A DNA stretch of 10,332 nucleotides. It comes from an uncultured Oscillospiraceae bacterium (GTDB lineage Bacteria > Bacillota > Clostridia > Oscillospirales > Oscillospiraceae). The notes under the pieces are model-generated. The model saw only the letters and a list, made by a program, of their open reading frames with translations, was not told where the DNA came from and did no database searches. Shown here piece by piece: positions 5,874-10,332 of this stretch (positions are counted from its first letter, which is position 1; every line of letters starts with the position of its first letter). The stretch covers positions 4,906 to 15,237 of the forward strand of contig CAJTUD010000064.1 of the NCBI GenBank assembly GCA_910579725.1. Reading direction: 5' to 3'. The position numbers were made by a program, and so were the translations under genes.

Positions 5874-6586
5874 TTCTTCCTCTCTCCCGCCGCGTGGACC
5901 AGAAACAGGGGCAGCTTCATCATCCGGCCCGCCCGGCTGGGATTTTTCACCAGCCGGTGGAGCCACTCCAGCCCCAGCTTCTGAAAAATTTCCGGCGCAC
6001 GCTGCACCTCGCCGGAGAACACGTCCAGACAGCCGCCCAGGCCCACCAGCAGCTTTGCCCCGGTGGCCCCGCCGTTCCGCTTCATCCACTTCTCCTGCTT
6101 GGGAGCGCCCAGGCAGACGAACACCACGTCCGCTCCCGCGGCGCGGATTTCCTCAATTACCGGCCCGTCCTCCTGAAAGTAGCCGTCATGGGTTCCGGCG
6201 ACGCGGAGGCCGGGATACTGGCGCTGCAAATTTTCCGCCGCCCGTTCCGCCACGCCGGGCTTTGCGCCCAGAAGGAACAGGGTCTTCCCGTTTTCCGCCA
6301 TCCGCTCCATCAGTCCCTGGGCGAAGCCAATGCCGGTGACGCGGCCCTTCAGGGGCGTGCCCAGTATTTTTGCGCCGTAAATGATCCCGATGCCGTCGGC
6401 CAGCACCAGATCCCCGCCGTTGACGGCGCTGCGGGCCTCTTCGTCCTCCCGGCAGATCTCCACGATTTCCGGGTTGGGGGTGACGGCGTAGTGGGCTCCC
6501 GCCGTACTCATCAGGCGCACGCCCTCGGCCACCGCCTGCTCCATGGTCATGTTGTCAAAGCCCACGCCCAATACATCAATTCGCAC
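5870..6586 (-). CDS. WecG/TagA/CpsF family glycosyltransferase
   Basis: This GT26 family transfers N-acetylmannosamine or a related sugar from a UDP donor onto an undecaprenyl-linked primer during assembly of teichoic acids or surface polysaccharide, at the inner face of the membrane. The 238-residue product shows the family blocks in order: YAVTPNPEIVEI (33-44, Thr36 and Asn38 at the active site), LVLADGIGIIYGAKILG (60-76, with Asp64 as likely catalytic base), LFLLGAKPGVAERAAENL (103-120), VFVCLGAPKQEKWM (155-168), LVGLGGCLDVFSGEV (180-194) and GLEWLHRLVKNPSRAGR (205-221), the C-terminal region for membrane or active-site closure. Translation starts at GTG (6586), with AAGGAG eight bases upstream; no ATG nearby fits. 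It has its own strong promoter and overlaps tmk by four bases. The donor sugar and final polymer are not known. Confidence 0.9.
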   Translation of the reverse strand: MRIDVLGVGFDNMTMEQAVAEGVRLMSTAGAHYAVTPNPEIVEICREDEEARSAVNGGDLVLADGIGIIYGAKILGTPLKGRVTGIGFAQGLMERMAENGKTLFLLGAKPGVAERAAENLQRQYPGLRVAGTHDGYFQEDGPVIEEIRAAGADVVFVCLGAPKQEKWMKRNGGATGAKLLVGLGGCLDVFSGEVQRAPEIFQKLGLEWLHRLVKNPSRAGRMMKLPLFLVHAAGERKK

Positions 6587-6629
6587 CGGTTTTTCTCCTT
6601 ACCTTTGCCAAGATTCCCAATACCGCTCC

Positions 6630-6658
6630 AGTATAGCATATTTTTTCCTGTTTGTCCA
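6630..6658 (-). promoter_or_regulatory. Sigma-A type promoter of the glycosyltransferase-tmk operon
   Basis: On the minus strand TGGACA (6653-6658) and TATACT (6630-6635) are separated by exactly 17 bp, five of six matches to consensus at each box. The spacer is A-rich. Transcription would start near 6623, leaving a leader of about 37 bases to the GTG start with its AAGGAG site. Confidence 0.85.
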
Positions 6659-6671
6659 CCGGGGAGCGCAG

Positions 6672-6693
6672 ACCCGGCAGAGAGCCGGGTTTT
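6672..6693 (+). terminator. Short plus-strand terminator-like hairpin with no gene before it
   Basis: ACCCGGC and GCCGGGT form a seven-bp stem around AGAGA, followed by TTT then AAAATTT on the plus strand. The minus direction has no T-run after the stem, so it does not look like the end of the transporter gene. It sits just upstream of the wecG-like promoter. Confidence 0.45.
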
Positions 6694-6739
6694 AAAATTT
6701 CCAAAACAAGGAAAGCGCCCATGACCGCACGCGGTAAAT

Positions 6740-6783
6740 CCGGCTTCGCCAGACGGCGGAGTTTCCCGCCTTCGGAGAAGCGG
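6740..6783. repeat. GC-rich nested inverted repeat downstream of the transporter gene
   Basis: An outer arm CCGGCTTC (6740-6747) pairs with GAAGCGG (6777-6783) with one bulge, and an inner GGCGG (6755-6759) pairs with CCGCC (6766-6770) around a six-base loop. A further short dyad ACCGC/GCGGT lies at 6724-6735. It begins about 45 bases after the transporter stop. There is no T-run, so it may be a 3'-end stabilising structure or an extragenic repeat. The rest of 6694-6826 shows no gene. Confidence 0.35.
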
Positions 6784-6826
6784 CAACGGAATTGCAGCAG
6801 CAAATCCTTCTGTTGTCTTTCATATT

Positions 6827-7723
6827 TTACGAAATTTCCGCTTCTTTTTTCCGGAGGAAGGAGAACTTCGTCTCACTGCACACCACCGCGGCAAAAATCA
6901 GCGCGAAGCCCGCCAGCATCCGGCCGCTCACCCGGTCCCCGGCAAACAGCACCGAGCACAATACGCCGAACACTGACTCCAGCGACAGAATCACCGATGC
7001 CGAGGCCGGATCGGACCACACCTGTCCCACGTTCTGGAACAGCAGGGCGACCGTGGTCGCCATCACCGCCAGATAGGCCAGGGGCAGCAGGATTTCCGGC
7101 TTTGCCAGCGCCTGGGCCGGGAAGCGCTCCGTCAGTGCGCCGCCCACCCAGGCGAACGCTCCCGCGAAGGCGAACTGAAACACGGTCAGCAGATAGATGT
7201 CCTTCCCCGGGGAGGTCTTGGCCACGCACACGATGTGCATGGCGTAAAACACCGCGCACAGCAGGGTTAGCCCATCCCCCGGGTTTACCGTCAGATCTCC
7301 GCTCAGGCTCACCAGTCCCACGCCCGTCACGCACAGCGCCGCCGCCAGAAGATGGTACCGGTCCGGCTTGATTCTGGCGAAAGCCCAGTACAGGAAGGGC
7401 ACCAGCACGCAGTACACGGCGGTGAGAAATGCGTTTTTCGACGGCGTGGTCAGCGCCAGGCCGTAGGTCTGAACGGAGTAGGCGGTATACAGCATTCCCC
7501 CGATGACGGCGCCCCGCCACAGGTAGTCCGGCGTAAAGCTCCGCCATTTCTTCCCGCACAGCAGCCCCAGAAGCAGCGCCCCCGTGGTGAACCGGATTGC
7601 CAGCAGATACTGTACCGGCAGCGCGTCCAGCGCGTCCTTCATGACAAAGAAGGAGCTGCCCCAGATAAAGGCTGCGGCAAACAGCATGGGCTTGGCCAGT
7701 TTTCTCATTATTTTTTCGCTCAT
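6827..7723 (-). CDS. EamA family drug/metabolite transporter (DMT superfamily)
   Basis: The 298-residue product has about ten membrane helices arranged as two EamA repeats (about 10-140 and 150-285). The first opens LFAAAFIWGSSFFVMKDAL, the classic N-terminal EamA signature, with an aromatic and basic loop after each pair of helices; the second ends with SVILSLESVFGVLCSVLFAGDRVS, the usual helix-nine motif before the last helix, and the tail is basic (FLRKKEAEIS). Members export or import amino acids, nucleosides or other small metabolites across the cell membrane; the substrate is not predictable. The ATG at 7723 is chosen for GAGGTAAG about nine bases upstream; an in-frame ATG at 7816 would overlap the divergent gene. 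It diverges from the glycosylase gene, and its own promoter overlaps that gene's promoter. Confidence 0.92.
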   Translation of the reverse strand: MSEKIMRKLAKPMLFAAAFIWGSSFFVMKDALDALPVQYLLAIRFTTGALLLGLLCGKKWRSFTPDYLWRGAVIGGMLYTAYSVQTYGLALTTPSKNAFLTAVYCVLVPFLYWAFARIKPDRYHLLAAALCVTGVGLVSLSGDLTVNPGDGLTLLCAVFYAMHIVCVAKTSPGKDIYLLTVFQFAFAGAFAWVGGALTERFPAQALAKPEILLPLAYLAVMATTVALLFQNVGQVWSDPASASVILSLESVFGVLCSVLFAGDRVSGRMLAGFALIFAAVVCSETKFSFLRKKEAEIS

Positions 7724-7741
7724 GATTATCTTACCTCGTTC

Positions 7742-7771
7742 TTGCAATGGTATGCCTGGGTATGGTACAAT
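7742..7771 (+). promoter_or_regulatory. Promoter of the mpg-HAD pair
   Basis: TTGCAA (7742-7747) and TACAAT (7766-7771) are 18 bp apart, and TGG before the -10 gives an extended -10 (TGn). Predicted start is near 7778, about 30 bases before the ATG, whose ribosome site AGAGGTGA lies at 7798-7805. Confidence 0.7.
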
Positions 7772-7798
7772 AGCGCCATGAATTGATATAGTACCAAA
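7761..7798. promoter_or_regulatory. Inverted repeat TATGGTACAATA / TATAGTACCAAA covering both -10 boxes
   Basis: Arms 7761-7772 and 7787-7798 are inverted copies with 10 of 12 bases matching, centres 26 bp apart. Each arm contains the extended -10 of one of the two opposed promoters. It could be an operator for a shared regulator, or simply two similar promoter cores facing each other. Confidence 0.45.
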
Positions 7799-7816
7799 GA
7801 GGTGAAGAAATGGCAA
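7788..7816 (-). promoter_or_regulatory. Promoter of the EamA transporter gene, overlapping mpg
   Basis: On the minus strand TTGCCA (7811-7816) and TACTAT (7788-7793) are exactly 17 bp apart, again with an extended TGG before the -10. The -35 box covers the first codons of mpg. Predicted start is near 7781, some 58 bases before the transporter ATG. Confidence 0.55.
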
Positions 7817-8442
7817 GACTCAGCCGCGATTTTTTTCTACAGGATACCGTAACTGCGGCCCGGGAGCTGCTGGGCCGCTATCTGGTCCGGGTGGACGGGG
7901 GAGAGACCATGGTCTGCCGGATCACGGAGACGGAAGCCTACGTCGGAGCCATTGACAGAGCCTGCCACGCCTTCGGCGGCCGGCGCACCAGGCGCACAGA
8001 GACTCTCTACGCGGCCCCCGGCACCGCGTATGTCTATCTGATTTACGGAATGTACAGCTGCCTGAATTTTGTCACCGGGCCGGAGGGGGAGGCCTCTGCC
8101 GTTCTCATCCGGGGCTGCGCGCCGGTGTACGGCAGCCTGGCGGCGGCCCGGCGGCGGTTCGGGACGGAGGCGCTGAGCGCCTATCAGAGGAAAAATTTCA
8201 TGAACGGCCCCGGCAAGCTGTGCAAGGGCCTGTCCATTGACCGGAGCCTCAACGCCCTGCCGCTGGAAAACGACGTGCTCTATCTGGCCCACGATCTGCC
8301 GGAATACGGTCTGGAGCGCCGCCCCGACGAGATATCCTTCCACACCGGCAAGCGGATCGGCATCGACTACGCCCGGGAGGCGGTGGATTTCCCCTGGCGG
8401 TTCTGGACAGAGGAAGGGGGGAGAGAGCATGCTGCTGTTTGA
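7810..8442 (+). CDS. DNA-3-methyladenine glycosylase (AAG/MPG family)
   Basis: This base-excision repair enzyme flips out and removes alkylated purines such as 3-methyladenine and hypoxanthine. The 210-residue product is of normal length and shows the family core: ITETEAYVG (38-46, Glu42 matching human catalytic Glu125 and Tyr44 matching Tyr127), RACHAFGGRRTRRTETLY (50-67, His53 matching His136), PGTAYVYLIYGMYSCLN (70-86, Tyr76 matching the wedge Tyr159... region), AVLIRG (97-102, Arg101 near human Arg182) and NGPGKLCKGLSID (132-144). The ATG at 7810 has AGAGGTGA five bases upstream and gives the usual LSRDFFLQDTVTAARELLG start. It is first of a two-gene unit, overlapping the HAD gene by 14 bases, and diverges from the transporter gene. 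Domain identity is very secure; residue numbers for the human enzyme are from memory. Confidence 0.95.
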   Translation: MARLSRDFFLQDTVTAARELLGRYLVRVDGGETMVCRITETEAYVGAIDRACHAFGGRRTRRTETLYAAPGTAYVYLIYGMYSCLNFVTGPEGEASAVLIRGCAPVYGSLAAARRRFGTEALSAYQRKNFMNGPGKLCKGLSIDRSLNALPLENDVLYLAHDLPEYGLERRPDEISFHTGKRIGIDYAREAVDFPWRFWTEEGGREHAAV

Positions 8443-9052
8443 TCTGGACGGCACGCTTATCGATTCCAACGGCGTTTGGCTGGAGGTGGACAGGATTTTT
8501 CTCGCCCGCCACGGCCTGACCTACAGTCAGGAATACCACGACGGCGTGGCCCATTCCATTCTGCAAAACTGCGCCATTTTCACCAAAAACCATTTTCAGA
8601 TGGAGGAATCCTGCGAGGAGATCATCGCAGAGTGGATGGAGCTGGCCAAGGATGCCTATGACCATGTTCCGCTCAAGCCCCACGTCCGGGAGTATCTGGA
8701 CCGGTGCAGGGAGGCGGGACACCGGATGGCGGTTTTCACCGCCTGCGTGCCGGACCACTGCCGGACGGCCCTCCGGAATCATGGTCTGGACGCCTATTTC
8801 GAGCAGGTGATTTATGCGCAGGAGCTGGGCGCGGACAAGCGGTCCCCGGCCATATTCCGGCAGGCCGCCGGACTGCTTGGCGTAAAGCCCCGGGAGTGCG
8901 TCTTTTTTGACGATTCCCTCACCGCCTGCAAGGGGGCGAAGGCCGCCGGCATGACGGTGGTTGGGATTCGGGACGCATACTTTTCCGGAACCGAAGCGGA
9001 TATGCGGGAGCTCTGCGACCGCTACATCTCGGATTTTGGAGAGTTTTTATAA
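8429..9052 (+). CDS. HAD family hydrolase (phosphoglycolate phosphatase-like)
   Basis: The 207-residue protein is a haloacid-dehalogenase phosphatase with all four motifs: FDLDGTLIDSNG (4-15, Asp5 nucleophile, Asp7 acid/base), VFTAC (102-106, Thr104), Lys137 in GADKRSP, and VFFDDS (158-163, Asp161-Asp162 for magnesium). A helical cap of the C1 type fills residues 15-80. Such enzymes dephosphorylate small sugar phosphates, phosphoglycolate or nucleotides, or repair damaged metabolites. The ATG at 8429 is set by the DLDGT motif, which must sit at the N-terminus, and by GGGGGGAGAG just upstream; it overlaps the glycosylase gene by 14 bases in another frame, suggesting coupling. Phosphoglycolate is released during repair of oxidised DNA 3' ends, so a joint repair role is conceivable, but this is only an inference from position. 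Confidence 0.9.
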   Translation: MLLFDLDGTLIDSNGVWLEVDRIFLARHGLTYSQEYHDGVAHSILQNCAIFTKNHFQMEESCEEIIAEWMELAKDAYDHVPLKPHVREYLDRCREAGHRMAVFTACVPDHCRTALRNHGLDAYFEQVIYAQELGADKRSPAIFRQAAGLLGVKPRECVFFDDSLTACKGAKAAGMTVVGIRDAYFSGTEADMRELCDRYISDFGEFL

Positions 9053-9062
9053 CTTCTCGTAT

Positions 9063-9100
9063 AAAAAAACGGAGCGCGGATAATGTCCGCGCTCCGTTTC
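9063..9100. terminator. Strong two-way terminator between HAD and lipoprotein genes
   Basis: AACGGAGCGCGGA (9068-9080) and TCCGCGCTCCGTT (9086-9098) form a perfect 13-bp stem around TAATG. A run of seven A (9063-9069) gives a long U-tract on the minus strand for the lipoprotein gene; the plus-strand side has only TTTC, so it should be stronger in the minus direction. The two genes converge here. Confidence 0.93.
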
Positions 9101-9110
9101 TGCAAGCGTA

Positions 9111-10097
9111 TCAATTGGAAAAAGACTCGGTGAACAAATCCGCCATCGCCTGCGCTTCATCGGGGTAGACGAACATGCCCACGCAGTTGGATACGGACGT
9201 GATGACGCCATTCTCCCAGGTCTCGCAGGAAGCCGGGTACCAGGCGCCGCCGCTGGCCTGCGTGCTGATCCGGGCCTGGAAAATGTTCTGCACCGCGATG
9301 ATGTCGTCAAGAGTGGCGTCGCCGGACAGCTTCACCAGCCCCACGGCCACGTTGGCGGTGGTCATCATCGTCTCCTGAATCAGGACCTCCTCCACGGCGG
9401 CAATCTGGTCAAGACCGGGGTAGTAGTTGTTCAGCAGCTCATTGTCCAGCACCATCATGGAACCCAGGCCCTCATATTTGCCTTGAAGCGTGGTAAAGAA
9501 GCTGTTCAGGGACGGCAGGCCGGTGACGGTTCCGGATGCCGGCAGATCGGCCTCCTCTTCCTTCCAGCTGCACCGGATGATGCAGTCGAAATCGAATTGT
9601 CCCGCCTCGCACTCCACGTGCATGGTGATCCGGGTGTTTCCCGGAGCCACGGCGGTGACTGCGCCCGTCAGCTCGTCCACCTCCGCCACGGCGGGATTGG
9701 CGGAGGAGAAGGAGACGGCATAGGTTCCGTCAACGCCCTTGGCGGACAGGGTAAAGGTCTCTCCCGCTGATTTCAGGGTGACGTCCGTGTGGCTGGCGGT
9801 AATTTTAGCGGCGGTTTCGCCGTCCTCTTCCCCGTCCTCGCCGGGATCAGGGACATCCTCGCCGTCTTCGTTCTTGTCCGGGTCCGGCAGCAGAGGCTCC
9901 TCGTCCAGATTGGGGGGGACGGGCTCGTCCGGTCCGGCGGGGGAGTCCGGAATTTCCGGCTCCTGCGACTGGGCCGGCGGATCGTCCTTCTCGTCCGGCT
10001 GGTTGTTGTAGTTGTTGCGGTTCAAGAAGCTCAGCGAGCAGGCCGTCAGGACCAGCAGTGCGGCAAGGGTCAACACAAGCGCGATCCATTTTTTCAT
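9111..10097 (-). CDS. Lipoprotein with acidic Pro-rich linker, Ig-like (Big_2-type) domain and DUF4358-like C-terminus
   Basis: The 328-residue product has a lipoprotein signal peptide (MKKWIALVLTLAALLVLTAC) with lipobox LTAC, so Cys20 should be lipidated and the protein anchored outside the membrane. Residues 33-94 are a disordered linker of Pro, Asp, Glu and Gly (many PDE, PDP and EDGE units). Residues about 98-165 form a Big_2-like bacterial Ig fold (SFSSANPAVAEVDELTGAVTAV followed by APGNTRITM is diagnostic). The C-terminal part (about 195-328) resembles DUF4358, a family of short secreted Clostridia proteins of unknown role: YPGLDQIAAVEEVLIQ, then VGLVKLSGDATLDDIIAVQN and a last stretch about surface exposure (NGVITSVSNCVGMFVYPDEAQAMADLF). 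The ATG at 10097 has GGAGGAA seven bases upstream. It is a single gene with its own promoter and terminator. Confidence 0.85.
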   Translation of the reverse strand: MKKWIALVLTLAALLVLTACSLSFLNRNNYNNQPDEKDDPPAQSQEPEIPDSPAGPDEPVPPNLDEEPLLPDPDKNEDGEDVPDPGEDGEEDGETAAKITASHTDVTLKSAGETFTLSAKGVDGTYAVSFSSANPAVAEVDELTGAVTAVAPGNTRITMHVECEAGQFDFDCIIRCSWKEEEADLPASGTVTGLPSLNSFFTTLQGKYEGLGSMMVLDNELLNNYYPGLDQIAAVEEVLIQETMMTTANVAVGLVKLSGDATLDDIIAVQNIFQARISTQASGGAWYPASCETWENGVITSVSNCVGMFVYPDEAQAMADLFTESFSN

Positions 10098-10155
10098 TTG
10101 ATTGTTCCTCCATTTTCAGCTGCGTGCGGCGGCGCAGTATGTTTGATCAGTTCCG

Positions 10156-10197
10156 TGGCCGCAATATAACGAAAGAGAGTATATCATAACGCGGCCA
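10156..10197. repeat. Inverted repeat TGGCCGC / GCGGCCA around the lipoprotein -10 box
   Basis: TGGCCGC (10156-10162) and its perfect complement GCGGCCA (10191-10197) flank the -10 box; one arm lies in the promoter spacer and the other just past the expected start. It could be an operator dyad. Chance is possible for a 7-bp GC-rich pair. Confidence 0.35.
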
Positions 10198-10206
10198 ACA
10201 AATCAA
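10178..10206 (-). promoter_or_regulatory. Sigma-A type promoter of the lipoprotein gene
   Basis: On the minus strand TTGATT (10201-10206) and TATACT (10178-10183) are separated by 17 bp. Transcription would start near 10171, giving a leader of roughly 75 bases before the ATG at 10097. Confidence 0.8.
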
Positions 10207-10222
10207 CCTGCTGAGGAGGGTG

Positions 10223-10291
10223 TTTTCCGCCCAATATACAGCAACGCTGGAGAATGCCGCCTTAAATTCCACATCCAGTGTGGGCGGAAAC
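10223..10291. repeat. Inverted repeat TTTCCGCCCA / TGGGCGGAAA near the right edge
   Basis: A perfect 10-bp pair (10224-10233 and 10281-10290), extendable to TGTTTTCCGCCCA against TGGGCGGAAACA with one unpaired T, encloses about 47 bp. The stretch 10207-10332 has no gene with a ribosome site. The repeat may belong to an element or regulatory region continuing past the window. Confidence 0.4.
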
Positions 10292-10332
10292 ATGAATGCG
10301 GCGGCAGGGAAGAGCGATGCAGGCGGGACCGG

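Noticed and set aside
5031..5984. Plus-strand frame of 317 codons over the microprotein and tmk
   Set aside because: It runs through the shared terminator, is antisense to tmk and out of frame with the Cys-rich product; no domain recognised.
5874..6089. 72-codon extension of tmk
   Set aside because: It lies fully inside the glycosyltransferase gene, and dTMP kinases begin just before the P-loop, as the start at 5873 gives.
6547..6803. Small minus-strand frames across the wecG-like promoter and start
   Set aside because: They contain the -35/-10 boxes and the GTG start of a well-supported gene and lack their own ribosome sites.
1..10332. CRISPR array, tRNA, rRNA, transposase or phage genes
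   Set aside because: I found no regularly spaced direct repeats, no tRNA-like cloverleaf and no recognisable transposase, integrase or phage protein on either strand. The MITE-like palindrome carries no transposase.

Overview
The window looks like the chromosome of a GC-rich, endospore-forming Clostridia member, most likely of the Oscillospiraceae (Flavonifractor/Lawsonibacter-like). The reasons are a spoIIGA start at the left edge, the mltG-U32 gene order typical of Firmicutes, consensus AGGAGG-type ribosome sites, high GC, and a cysteine/glycine-rich microprotein of a kind often seen in Clostridia. The taxon is an inference; no rRNA or other marker is present.

Layout. (1) 1-378, minus: the 5' part of spoIIGA, the membrane protease that activates sporulation sigma-E. 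Just upstream lies a 222-bp imperfect palindrome with near-identical ends (402-623), best read as a MITE inserted between the -10 box and the ribosome site of spoIIGA. The promoter behind it has the 22-bp spacer known from spoIIG promoters. (2) 713-4807, minus: a tight four-gene operon read in the order mltG, U32 (TrhP-like), NimA-like flavoprotein, membrane-anchored endonuclease/exonuclease/phosphatase protein, closed by a strong terminator at 674-708. (3) 4999-5160, plus: a 53-residue membrane microprotein with 15 cysteines, sharing a two-way terminator with the gene that converges on it. (4) 5199-6586, minus: a WecG/TagA-type glycosyltransferase and an atypical thymidylate kinase, coupled by an ATGA overlap and driven by a near-consensus promoter. 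(5) 6827-7723, minus: an EamA/DMT transporter. (6) 7810-9052, plus: a DNA-3-methyladenine glycosylase overlapping a small HAD phosphatase gene. The transporter and glycosylase genes diverge from one short spacer in which their promoters overlap face to face. (7) 9111-10097, minus: a lipoprotein with an acidic proline-rich stalk, an Ig-like Big_2-type domain and a DUF4358-like end. (8) 10207-10332: no supported gene, but an inverted repeat.

Most genes are housekeeping or cell-envelope functions: peptidoglycan strand termination, tRNA modification, glycan assembly, nucleotide phosphorylation, base-excision repair. I see no defence island, prophage, CRISPR array, tRNA or rRNA. The signals most worth attention are the mobile palindrome in the spoIIGA leader, the cysteine-rich microprotein, and the interlocked promoters between the transporter and the glycosylase.
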